From assembly GCA_964343195.1 (NCBI GenBank), contig CAYFIR010000158.1:1-13677 (forward strand): a stretch of 13,677 bases of DNA, read 5' to 3'. This document shows positions 6,493 to 13,677 of the stretch, one piece after another. Position 1 is the stretch's first letter. Every line of letters starts with the position of its first letter. Source of the stretch: CAYVAP01 sp964343195. Its GTDB lineage: Bacteria > Bacteroidota > Bacteroidia > J057. Below the pieces are notes generated by a model, which was not told the origin of the DNA, did not search any database, and saw only the letters and a program-made list of their open reading frames with translations. Both the position numbers and the translations under genes were made by a program.

Positions 6493-8748
6493 ATGCAATC
6501 CAGGATTAAAGGCTTTATTCTACCTCTCCTCTTCTTGTTGGCATCCCTCACGAATGGAACAGCCCAGCATTTTCCCCAGGAATATACCAGCATATTCGCC
6601 GATAGAGAAGTATGCCTGACGGGGGAACGGATGAACTTCACCGTGTGGCACGAACAGAGTCACCCCACGGAGTTGCCACTAAGCACGACCATGTATGTAG
6701 AACTGCTGGATGGTTTGGGAGGGGCAATCGCCAGCCAGAAATATCGTATCAGAGACGGAAGGTGCAGGGGAGTCATCGAAATCCCTCCTGCGACTCCCAC
6801 TGGCGTGTATTTTCTCAGGGCTTATACCCGCTATCAGCGAAATTATCCGCCCGAGAGCCACGCTACCACAGCTATAATCCTGATCAACCCTGATGAGAAC
6901 ATTCCTCCCGTTCCCGTTAAAGCAGAAGAAAACCTAAAGATTCTACAGGAATCCCGACACTCGGAGGAAGGGCTGCGTACCCACCTGCTCCTCAAGGCTC
7001 CTGTTACGATTTCTTCGCCTCAATCCTTATCTGTGCAAAGTGGAGCTGAGCAGCTGATTACAGAAGTATTGCAGATTGTGGGCCCTTATTGCCACCTACA
7101 GATTGTGGGTGCTGTACCTACCGGCAGCAAGGTAACCCTGCGTCAGTCCGACAAAACCTGGAGTAGCCCTATCCCCGGAAGTTCCAAACAGGAGTTAGCT
7201 CTTGAAGTGAGCAGGTCTTCTGAATCCAGCCTTGAGATTGACGTTACTCCTGTACCTGGCAAGCTGCCTTCTCAAGAATTGATCCTTGTGCTCACTGACC
7301 GCAACTTTCAGCCGCTGCATGAACGAAATCACGACCTGACTGAGGATGGAACCACAATTCAGTGGGATGACCTCCCCGCAACTGTGAGGTATCTCTTTGC
7401 AAAGACAGTCGATGGACAGGTCCTGGCGGCCTCGGTGATACCAGCCATTACAGCTCCCAGGCCAGCATTAACCCTATCTACTGATCGACTTGCCCCCCGG
7501 CAGAGCGCTACCCTGACCATAGGCAACCACAATTGGCGGGGCGTAAATGTGAGCGTCTTCAAAGCGATTCCCCTTCCCCCGGAATTTTACCTTGACCTCA
7601 TCTGGACAAATCCCTGGCTGATGGACCAAATGCCATTACCGGATTCGCTGGTGCCCCTTGCCAACATGATCCGGAGTAGGTACCTCTATGAACATGCCGA
7701 TGCACTTTTAAACGCCTCCAACTACCGACATCCTCCTGAAAGCCGTGACATGGGAATCTCTGGACGAGTGGTGAGGTCCAGCACGAAAGAGCCCGCAGAA
7801 AATATCCTGACCATCGCGACAGTTGTAGGAGAGCACCCTCAACTCCACACCTCCCGTACCGACTCATCGGGACAGTTCAGGATTCCCATACGCAATTTGG
7901 AGGGGACGGAGACGGTATTCATTAGCATCAGAGAAAATGACAACCAGGACCTTCAGATTAACATTGACCAGGATTTCAGGAGTGAAATCCCAGCCATTCG
8001 CCCAGTCCCCATGAGCTATGACTCGGCTTTTCATCAGGCTGTAGAAACTCTCTACAAATCGCATCAGGTCATGGACAGGGTTAGGCAGATTCCTACAGAA
8101 GTTCTGCTTCCGGTCCAGCATGCCCCCACCTTTCCTATCAACCTGGTGTCACCTGATCACTCCGTCGATGTCGAAAAGTTTGTTGAGCTCCCATCGGTGG
8201 AAGAAGTGCTCCACAACATAGTTCCATACGTAGGAGTCCAGCGCCGTGGCGGAAAGAAAATGATCACGGTAGATGATAGTCGTACCCTACAGACAAATAG
8301 GAATCCCCTGATTCTACTCGACTATGCAGCGGTATTTGATATAGAGGCTTTGCTGGAACTGGCTCCTCAAAAGATACGCCAGGTCGATGTCTATGAGGGG
8401 AGCTACTACATTGGAGATGAGCGTTTTGATGGCATCGTTTCGATTTTTACCAACACCAATAATTTTGCCCGATACCCGCTAAGCCGCCATGGAGTGTTCG
8501 TGAGTCTTACGACTCTGCAACCCACTTCTGCCGTTGAGGCAGTCAATCATAGCGCCCAAATCTGGCCAACGCATCTGCCAGACTTCCGGTCATTGCTTTA
8601 TTGGCATCCAGCCCCAGAGGCCTCTGCAAGGATCCAGGTCGGAGATCTGCCGGGGACGTACCGTGTGAGACTCTCTGGCGTAGCGGAGGATGGCAGCATT
8701 ATCTCGACTGATAAACTGATCGAGGTTGAGGAAGGTAAAGATCAATAA
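6493..8748 (+). CDS. Secreted MG2-like / plug-like protein without a barrel
   Basis: This 751-residue protein has a signal peptide (about 1-25, ending GTAQ); the ATG at 6493 is chosen because it sits directly on it. An MG2-type (alpha-2-macroglobulin-like) domain is suggested at about 30-135 by FADREVCLTGERMNFTVW and TPTGVYFLRAYTRY. A less defined beta region follows. A carboxypeptidase-regulatory-like domain lies at about 421-490 (GISGRVVRSSTKEPAEN, TDSSGQFRIPI). A TonB plug-like region spans about 565-660 (SVEEVLHNIVPYVGV, NPLILLDYAAVFDIEAL, FDGIVSIFT). A short beta segment ends the protein. There is no room for a beta-barrel, so it is not itself a receptor. It sits 73 bp after the DUF4249 gene in the same direction, probably as the last gene of the operon. 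A structural or gating partner of the receptor at the periplasmic side or cell surface is inferred; the real role is unknown. Confidence 0.82.
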   Translation: MQSRIKGFILPLLFLLASLTNGTAQHFPQEYTSIFADREVCLTGERMNFTVWHEQSHPTELPLSTTMYVELLDGLGGAIASQKYRIRDGRCRGVIEIPPATPTGVYFLRAYTRYQRNYPPESHATTAIILINPDENIPPVPVKAEENLKILQESRHSEEGLRTHLLLKAPVTISSPQSLSVQSGAEQLITEVLQIVGPYCHLQIVGAVPTGSKVTLRQSDKTWSSPIPGSSKQELALEVSRSSESSLEIDVTPVPGKLPSQELILVLTDRNFQPLHERNHDLTEDGTTIQWDDLPATVRYLFAKTVDGQVLAASVIPAITAPRPALTLSTDRLAPRQSATLTIGNHNWRGVNVSVFKAIPLPPEFYLDLIWTNPWLMDQMPLPDSLVPLANMIRSRYLYEHADALLNASNYRHPPESRDMGISGRVVRSSTKEPAENILTIATVVGEHPQLHTSRTDSSGQFRIPIRNLEGTETVFISIRENDNQDLQINIDQDFRSEIPAIRPVPMSYDSAFHQAVETLYKSHQVMDRVRQIPTEVLLPVQHAPTFPINLVSPDHSVDVEKFVELPSVEEVLHNIVPYVGVQRRGGKKMITVDDSRTLQTNRNPLILLDYAAVFDIEALLELAPQKIRQVDVYEGSYYIGDERFDGIVSIFTNTNNFARYPLSRHGVFVSLTTLQPTSAVEAVNHSAQIWPTHLPDFRSLLYWHPAPEASARIQVGDLPGTYRVRLSGVAEDGSIISTDKLIEVEEGKDQ

Positions 8749-8757
8749 TCGAGTCTG

Positions 8758-8777
8758 ATCCACATGAAAATGTGGAT
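8758..8777. terminator. Perfect hairpin between convergent genes
   Basis: ATCCACAT (8758-8765) and ATGTGGAT (8770-8777) form a perfect 8-bp stem with a GAAA tetraloop, extendable by a G-T pair. It lies in the 94-bp gap between the converging plug-like gene and psd, where a bidirectional terminator is expected. Neither strand shows a clear T-run after the stem, so classical intrinsic termination is not proven. Confidence 0.5.
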
Positions 8778-8842
8778 TGCACTACGGTTTGACGCAGTTG
8801 CTGTGTCTTCCCAATTAGCTCATCAAGTAAAAAAGGACGGTA

Positions 8843-9733
8843 TCAGGCACCCAACTTCCCGATCTGCTCTCCCATTTTGACGGAGGTTTCGAAGCCATTT
8901 CGGGTATTCTCCAGCAGGTCGGAATCGATGCTTATGGCACTGTCTTCTATCAACATGAGCAGGCTGGAACCGCCAAAGGAAAAATAGCCCATTTCGGCTC
9001 CTTTCTCAATAGCCTGATCTGGCTGGTAGGTATGAAAAATGCTGCCGACCATGGTTGCCCCCACAGGTGCGAGGATGATTTCGGCTCCATTCTCCAGGTC
9101 GAGCCGGGTATAACTTCTCTTATTCTCACAAAATACCCGCCCGAAATTTTCCTTCGTGGCATAGGGAGACACTGAATAATAGCGACCTTTTATCGAAACA
9201 GGTCCTTGAGGAATTCCAGCGGCAGGAAAGTGAAAGCGGTGATAGTCAGGGGGGGCCAGCCGGATAATCACCATGGCCGAGCCTCGGTGTTTTTTTGCCA
9301 GGGCTTCGTTTTGCAAAAATTTCTCCAGGGTAAATCGCTGCCCCTTGACGTAAAAATCATGTACCTCTTCTACCGACGAAAAGGCCAGGACCTTCCCATC
9401 CGCTGGCGAGGTCAACCCCTCCGCAATGATTCGCGAACCGGGTTTTAGTTTCCGGATAAAGAAGTCGTTGAAGGACTCGAAATTCTCCACGGGCTTTTCA
9501 AATTCACCGGGATCGATCTCGTAGGTTTCGAGGAATGGTTCAATTTGAGTGCGGGAGGCAGTGGATTTCATCCTGCGGCCATATACTTCGGACAGCAGCT
9601 TTCGCTTGACCAGCAACTGCAATGACAGTTCCCCCAGCGGGTGATGGTAGAGAAATTTCAGGAAGCCCTCCCCGGGAGGATTTTCCGACTTTACCTGCCC
9701 TGTAGATCGCTCAATGTATTGAATTGGCTGCAT
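8843..9733 (-). CDS. psd: Phosphatidylserine decarboxylase proenzyme
   Basis: This 296-residue enzyme converts phosphatidylserine to phosphatidylethanolamine at the inner membrane, the last step of PE synthesis. The key residues are visible: Asp112 in SPADG, the PPDYHRFHFP motif with His165 and His168, and the self-cleavage site FGGSS (254-257). There, cleavage between Gly255 and Ser256 would give a large beta chain and a small alpha chain carrying the pyruvoyl group. The GGSS form replaces the LGST of Escherichia coli Psd. The length of about 296 matches the longer PSD-B class rather than the short PSD-A class of about 220 residues that I associate with many Bacteroidota. The N-terminus lacks a clear signal peptide. 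It starts 6 bp after the methyltransferase gene and is probably co-transcribed with it. Confidence 0.93.
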   Translation of the reverse strand: MQPIQYIERSTGQVKSENPPGEGFLKFLYHHPLGELSLQLLVKRKLLSEVYGRRMKSTASRTQIEPFLETYEIDPGEFEKPVENFESFNDFFIRKLKPGSRIIAEGLTSPADGKVLAFSSVEEVHDFYVKGQRFTLEKFLQNEALAKKHRGSAMVIIRLAPPDYHRFHFPAAGIPQGPVSIKGRYYSVSPYATKENFGRVFCENKRSYTRLDLENGAEIILAPVGATMVGSIFHTYQPDQAIEKGAEMGYFSFGGSSLLMLIEDSAISIDSDLLENTRNGFETSVKMGEQIGKLGA

Positions 9734-9739
9734 AGTTCT

Positions 9740-10615
9740 TTATTCCGCCAGGCGAATAAATATGCCCATAGGTAGTCTCCGACCAGCTTTATCTGGCATA
9801 TATAACTCACCCCGCTCGGCTTTTTGGGCTGTATCAGCTCCCAGATGGGTGTGTACCAGGTTTTGGAGCACCAGCGGTGAGAAGCCTAGTGAATAGCTAT
9901 TTAGCACCAGAAAGCGCCGTTTGGGGTCCAGAATTTTGGCGACCCCCTGCATCAGTTCGTCGATCATCTCCTCAATCTGCCAGCGCTCTCCTTTGGGGCC
10001 GTGGCCATAGGCCGGGGGATCCAGGATGATGCCGTTGTAGGTCCGCCCTCGCTTGGCCTCACGTTGTACAAATTTAAATGCGTCCTCGACCAACCAGCGA
10101 ATATCCTTGAGGTTGCTGGACTGCATATTGGTGTTGGCCCAGGAGACTACATTTTTGATGCTGTCGCAATGGATGACATTGGCCCCTCCTGCCCGAGCCG
10201 CCAGCGATGCTCCTCCCGTATAGGCAAAGAGATTCAGCACTTTGGCGTCCCGGATGCGGCGGCTGTGCTGGTAGATATACTGCCAGTTGCTGGCCTGCTC
10301 AGGAAAAATCCCCACATGCTTAAAGCCTGTTAGTCCCAGTCGGAATTTTAGCTTCATCTCTCCATGCTGGTACTTTACGTACCACTGATCAGGCATCTTG
10401 CCCTTGCGTTCCCAGTTACCGGAATGACTGCCATCGGGTAGGTAGCGGGCATCATACCGCTCCCACTCTGCCTTAGGTAGGCCATAGGACCATACGGCCT
10501 GAGGCTCAGGCCGACGCAAAATAAACCGGCCAAAACGCTCCAGCTTTTCGCCGTGTCCACAATCAATCAGTTCGTAATCCTGCCAGTCAGAAGGGGTAAG
10601 CAATTGAAAATCCAT
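9740..10615 (-). CDS. Class I SAM-dependent methyltransferase, RlmI-like catalytic domain
   Basis: This is a 291-residue cytoplasmic protein with a Rossmann-type methyltransferase fold. The SAM-binding motif I is VLNLFAYTGGASLAAR (126-141) and the acidic residue ending strand 2 is Asp151 (VIHCD). Motif IV is LDPPAYGHG (198-206). These features resemble the catalytic part of RlmI, which makes m5C1962 in 23S rRNA, and related RNA methyltransferases. The N-terminal 100 residues (YGLPKAEWERYDARYLPD and following) are not a recognisable PUA domain, so the exact target is uncertain. It lies 6 bp upstream of psd on the same strand. The 105 bp before its start, shared with the end of the next gene, show no consensus promoter, only a TAATCTTG with no TTG at proper spacing. 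Confidence 0.85.
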   Translation of the reverse strand: MDFQLLTPSDWQDYELIDCGHGEKLERFGRFILRRPEPQAVWSYGLPKAEWERYDARYLPDGSHSGNWERKGKMPDQWYVKYQHGEMKLKFRLGLTGFKHVGIFPEQASNWQYIYQHSRRIRDAKVLNLFAYTGGASLAARAGGANVIHCDSIKNVVSWANTNMQSSNLKDIRWLVEDAFKFVQREAKRGRTYNGIILDPPAYGHGPKGERWQIEEMIDELMQGVAKILDPKRRFLVLNSYSLGFSPLVLQNLVHTHLGADTAQKAERGELYMPDKAGRRLPMGIFIRLAE

Positions 10616-10720
10616 AGGGAACCAAGATACTTGAGATTATGCTCAACTATCACGCAAGATTACAACATTCAGCTGATTAATGGGACATCAATGACAGATA
10701 CACAGCAGAAGATGCCGGAT

Positions 10721-12235
10721 TTAGCCCTTTACCTGATCCTGCAAAAGACTCAGGTATGAATGCCCCTCGACTTTGGACTCAAGGTACAGGTCGTAACGAA
10801 TGATGTGGTTATCACCGATTTCGCCAGCCCCAAACTCTTTTAGATAGTTTTTATGCGCAGCCTTGAGGTGCATGCTGCGATTTTCCTCGGCCGCTGTAGC
10901 CATCCGTGTCAGGATGTCCAGGAATTTGGATGCAATGGCATAGTCTTCATCCTTCAACTGGGCACGGTATTCCTTGCGCAGATTTCTCAGAGAATCGCCA
11001 AATTCGGGGTACATCTCTGCTTCATACAGGGAAACGAGATAGAAGATGCATAGTGAAAGCCTGATGTTATCTCCGATTTTCCCAAATTCCCGATGGTCCA
11101 TTACGGCCTTCAGGTCATTCAGGACATCCAGGTATTGCTCGGAAATAAAGTGAAGGTCGGCCATGCTCATCATCAGGTAGAGCCATCGCTCGGACTGATC
11201 GGGAGCAGTATGTTTTGCCAATCCCTCTTCGAGGATTTTCTTAGCCTCCTCCAGAGAGCCGGCTAACTTGAGATTGAAGGCGGAACTCAAAAAATAGTGG
11301 TAGGCATATTCGGCATAAAGCGAACCAGTACTGCGGTCAAGGTCCCTGAAAAAGAGTTGGATTTCGGATTTCGCATCCTCCAGCATAAGGGTTTTGTGCA
11401 GGGCATTGATCCGAATAATCCTCAGCCTCAACTGCTGATCATGGAAGCCTTCTTCAAAAACCCCGTGTTCCAGGAAATCAGACAGAGTCTCCTGCGCATA
11501 GTCAGCAAGTTCAGCATAGGCTCCTTTCTGGATCAGAATGGAAGTAACCGCCTGCATGATCAGGATCTTACCAGAAGCCGTCTGGAACATGGACTGGTGT
11601 TCTTCCAGTTCCCTTTTTACTTTTTCAAGGGTATTGATGACATCAGAAGTGTTGCGACCGCGGGCATAATTCTTTCGTGAAAGTTCACTCGTGATCAACC
11701 CGATCACCTCCCGACTGGCCCGTAGTGTCTCAAGTTGTTTCCTGTTTTTTCGCCTTCGATCAATCACCCCCTGAATATCTATGTCGCTATGGGGTGCCAG
11801 CAATATCATCTGATCATAAATCAGGTCAAGGACATTAAACTGATCATGTGACTGGGCTGCTTTCTCCCCCTTTTTTAAGTGATAAAAAGCCTCTCTATAT
11901 AAGTCACGCTCCTGCATCAATAGGGAAAGCTGGAGGTAACTATATGCCTCGATTTTGTTTTTATAGTTAAAATGATAGAAGAGCAGACTCTTCTCCAGAT
12001 TGCTTAGGAGCTTGTTTCGCAATCGGTAATAACTATTCTTGGTGCGGGCCTGGATTTCCCCATACAGTTGCAGAATCACCTCATCCTCCCGGTCTTTATA
12101 TTGACCGGCTCTGATCTCGTTAAACAGGATCAGCATTTTTTTTTCTTCATCGGCTTTAAACCGATTAGAGAGAATCTTGAACCTGCGAACCTCATCGCTG
12201 GTCAGATTCTCAATGATTCTTTCTAGGATATCCAC
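10721..12235 (-). CDS. Cytoplasmic alpha-helical repeat protein of unknown function
   Basis: This 504-residue protein starts at a GTG. Residues 1-33 (LERIIENLTSDEVRRFKIL and on) look like a continuous conserved helix, and the next Met is at residue 34, so the GTG start is preferred. There is no signal peptide or membrane segment. The composition is rich in Leu, Glu, Lys and Arg. Amphipathic helices recur in pairs in a TPR-like manner, for example YREAFYHLKKGEKAA (113-127) and AKKILEEGLAKHT further on. A Tyr/Arg-rich NSYYRLRNKLLSNLEKSL segment lies around residues 67-84. I recall similar proteins of about 500 residues starting with an LTxxExRRFK-like motif in Bacteroidota, but none with a known function. 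A scaffolding or protein-interaction role is inferred from the repeat architecture only. It is divergent from the purine phosphorylase gene across a 521-bp gap. Confidence 0.8.
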   Translation of the reverse strand: MDILERIIENLTSDEVRRFKILSNRFKADEEKKMLILFNEIRAGQYKDREDEVILQLYGEIQARTKNSYYRLRNKLLSNLEKSLLFYHFNYKNKIEAYSYLQLSLLMQERDLYREAFYHLKKGEKAAQSHDQFNVLDLIYDQMILLAPHSDIDIQGVIDRRRKNRKQLETLRASREVIGLITSELSRKNYARGRNTSDVINTLEKVKRELEEHQSMFQTASGKILIMQAVTSILIQKGAYAELADYAQETLSDFLEHGVFEEGFHDQQLRLRIIRINALHKTLMLEDAKSEIQLFFRDLDRSTGSLYAEYAYHYFLSSAFNLKLAGSLEEAKKILEEGLAKHTAPDQSERWLYLMMSMADLHFISEQYLDVLNDLKAVMDHREFGKIGDNIRLSLCIFYLVSLYEAEMYPEFGDSLRNLRKEYRAQLKDEDYAIASKFLDILTRMATAAEENRSMHLKAAHKNYLKEFGAGEIGDNHIIRYDLYLESKVEGHSYLSLLQDQVKG

Positions 12236-12401
12236 AAGACTTACCTGAATTAAACAAGAGCAAAAAATCCAGACGGGAGTAAAGTACTAATTATGGAGGA
12301 AGACCGCCTTATCATCTAACGCATTAAACCTTAAATAATCATTAAATTTTTCCACATCATAATTGCTGGAGTAAAAAAATCCACTCAGACAATATTATTT
12401 G

Positions 12402-12424
12402 TCAACTTCTGTCTCAGAAGGTGA
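12402..12424. promoter_or_regulatory. Dyad / hairpin CTTCTG-TCT-CAGAAG
   Basis: CTTCTG (12406-12411) and CAGAAG (12415-12420) are perfect inverted repeats around TCT. The symmetry continues as TCA (12402-12404) with TGA (12422-12424) after one A/G mismatch, giving nine paired positions. No T-run follows on either strand. In this divergent promoter region an operator or an mRNA leader hairpin is plausible, but this is inference. Confidence 0.35.
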
Positions 12425-12484
12425 TCAAACTAACCAGAGAAATATTTTAGTTCCCGTATATGAGACGAACCAACTCAGGACTAT

Positions 12485-12498
12485 ACATCATCTGATGT
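12485..12498. promoter_or_regulatory. Dyad ACATCA-TC-TGATGT
   Basis: A 6-bp perfect inverted repeat around a two-base centre, too tight for a stable RNA hairpin but of operator-like shape. It lies about 250 bp from each flanking gene. Sequences this short arise by chance, so confidence is low. Confidence 0.2.
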
Positions 12499-12756
12499 CT
12501 GAATCTTTTTGAGCCGGAATTCAGACCTAATTTCACCCTGAATGCGCGGCGAATTTAACTACCTCTCAGCAGTTTGATGCGACAATTTCTGTCCAGATAG
12601 GTGGGGACGGGTTTGAATCTTTGAGCAAAGAGACCTTTACGTATCAATCTTTCATAAAAAGGGTTAGAAAATTGATCCAAGCCTCTTATTTTGGCTGCCC
12701 TCTCAAACAAGAAAGTTCAATAGAACCCGAATATAGATTCACTAGAAAATTTTTCA

Positions 12757-13572
12757 ATGGAAAAGGATTTTAAGGAAGCCCTGGAATTTATCCGACGCCA
12801 GTATCCACACGAGCCTGAAGTCGGCATCGTCCTCGGTACAGGCCTCGGCGCCCTGGCTGACCGCATAGAAACCGAAAAAGTCATTGCCTATAATTTCATT
12901 CCCCATTTCCCCATTTCAACGGTCGAAAGCCATTTCGGACGGCTGATTTTTGGGAAACTGGAAGGAAAGCGGGTAGTCGCCATGCAGGGTCGCATGCATT
13001 ACTACGAAGGCTACAGCATGCAGGAGCTGACATTTCCCATCCGGGTGATGAAACTTCTGGGTATCCACACCCTCTTCCTATCCAACGCCTGCGGAGCACT
13101 CAACCTGGACTACAAAAACGGGGACCTGATGGTCCTGGATGACCATATCAATATGCAGGGCTATAACCCGCTGATGGGGCCCAACCTCTCAGACCTGGGA
13201 CCTCGATTCCCGGACATGAGCCGCCCCTATGATCCGGATTTGGTCGAAAAAGCAATGGAAATCGGCAAAAGCAAAGGGTATCCCATGCAAAAAGGGGTCT
13301 ATGTTGCTGTCACAGGCCCCAACCTGGAAACCCGTGCAGAATACCGCATGCTGCGCATTCTCGGAGGGGATGTTGTTGGGATGTCAACTGTGCCCGAAGT
13401 TTTGGTAGCTCGCCATATGGGCCTCAGGGTTTTCGCTATTTCAGTTATCACCGACGTGGGAGACCCGGACAACCTCCCGGAAATCACGCTGGATGATGTC
13501 ATCACCATTGCCAATCGGGCTGAACCCAAGCTCACCCATATCTTCTCCCAGCTAATCGCAGGTCTGAACTAG
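12757..13572 (+). CDS. punA: Purine nucleoside phosphorylase, trimeric class
   Basis: This 271-residue cytosolic enzyme of purine salvage cleaves purine nucleosides with phosphate to free base and (deoxy)ribose 1-phosphate. Family motifs are clear: phosphate loop GTGLG (27-31), MQGRMHYYEGY (76-86, including Arg79, His81 and Tyr83), SNACGALN (109-116), and GPNLETRAEY (187-196) with Glu191. VGMSTVPEVLVARH (207-220) carries Met209 and Ser210. The length matches the trimeric PNP family. In the base site, ITDVG has Asp233 where human PNP has Asn243 (ITN). The usual 5'-hydroxyl-contacting His257 region appears to be hydrophobic (about Leu245). Asp at this position is reminiscent of methylthioadenosine phosphorylase, so acceptance of adenine-type nucleosides is possible, although the rest of the protein is PNP-like. 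The start at 12757 fits the family N-terminus. Divergent from the preceding gene, it is probably monocistronic. Confidence 0.92.
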   Translation: MEKDFKEALEFIRRQYPHEPEVGIVLGTGLGALADRIETEKVIAYNFIPHFPISTVESHFGRLIFGKLEGKRVVAMQGRMHYYEGYSMQELTFPIRVMKLLGIHTLFLSNACGALNLDYKNGDLMVLDDHINMQGYNPLMGPNLSDLGPRFPDMSRPYDPDLVEKAMEIGKSKGYPMQKGVYVAVTGPNLETRAEYRMLRILGGDVVGMSTVPEVLVARHMGLRVFAISVITDVGDPDNLPEITLDDVITIANRAEPKLTHIFSQLIAGLN

Positions 13573-13583
13573 TCATTAGTTTC

Positions 13584-13598
13584 GCCCATGTAAAGGGC
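13584..13598 (+). terminator. Weak hairpin after the purine phosphorylase gene
   Basis: GCCC (13584-13587) faces GGGC (13595-13598) across a 7-base loop, followed by only TT, 11 bases after the stop codon. The stem is short. The position suits a terminator, but the structure alone does not establish one. The remaining bases to the window end show no gene. Confidence 0.25.
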
Positions 13599-13677
13599 TT
13601 GAGAGAGTCTCATTGTGCCTATTTAAATGTTAAGCCTACTCTACTCTAACCAAGGTGTGCACTTAATTCAATGTCAG

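Larger units (their letters stand above)
12236..12756. other. Long AT-rich gap between divergent genes
   Basis: These 521 bp separate the divergent helical-repeat gene and the purine nucleoside phosphorylase gene. ATG frames on the + strand are only about 5-11 codons long (for example from 12293 and 12541) and look like chance. No tRNA, riboswitch or repeat array was recognised. Two dyads are present and listed separately. A TTATTTTG near 12687 resembles the Bacteroidota -7 element with one mismatch, but no TTG lies at the right distance. The gap is long for two housekeeping-type genes and must contain both promoters. Confidence 0.45.

Noticed and set aside
11297..11680. 127-codon open frame on the + strand
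   Set aside because: It is a shadow of the 504-residue helical protein on the opposite strand, with no domain or start context.
1..13677. CRISPR array, tRNA or rRNA, integrase or transposase
   Set aside because: No regularly spaced repeats, cloverleaf-like sequence, rRNA segment or mobile-element protein was found on either strand.

Overview
The window looks like a piece of a Bacteroidota chromosome with moderate GC. The lineage call rests on a TonB-dependent receptor with N-terminal STN and carboxypeptidase-regulatory-like domains, paired with DUF4249-type lipoproteins. It is also supported by a secreted MG2/plug-like protein, Bacteroidota-style lipoboxes and the general lack of strong Shine-Dalgarno sequences. 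A Saprospiria- or Cytophagia-like member is my best guess, but the sequence does not settle the class. No rRNA, tRNA, CRISPR array, insertion sequence or phage gene was seen.

Left part (1-8748, all + strand): this is an outer-membrane receptor locus. About 300 bp of non-coding DNA with short repeats is followed by a DUF4249 lipoprotein (302-1435) that stands alone. After a 347-bp gap comes a tightly packed set: a secreted protein of unknown function (1783-2505), a TonB-dependent receptor (2498-5290, overlapping by 8 bp), a second DUF4249 lipoprotein (5280-6419, overlapping by 11 bp) and, 73 bp on, a 751-residue secreted protein (6493-8748). That last protein joins an MG2-like domain, a carboxypeptidase-regulatory-like domain and a TonB plug-like domain but has no beta-barrel. 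The simplest reading is one envelope uptake complex: receptor barrel, surface lipoprotein cap and two accessory secreted proteins. The stand-alone DUF4249 paralogue may be an alternative cap. The substrate is unknown.

Middle part (8843-12235, all - strand): housekeeping and conserved genes converge on the receptor locus. A class I SAM-dependent methyltransferase resembling the catalytic domain of 23S rRNA methyltransferase RlmI lies 6 bp upstream of phosphatidylserine decarboxylase (psd), so the two probably share a transcript. Upstream of them is a 504-residue cytoplasmic alpha-helical repeat protein of unknown function.

Right part (12236-13677): a 521-bp AT-rich gap with two dyad sequences separates the helical protein from a divergent trimeric-class purine nucleoside phosphorylase. 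That enzyme has Asp where classical 6-oxopurine-specific enzymes have the base-selecting Asn. The most interesting material is the 302-8748 receptor locus, above all the barrel-less plug protein and the paired, cysteine-conserving DUF4249 lipoproteins.
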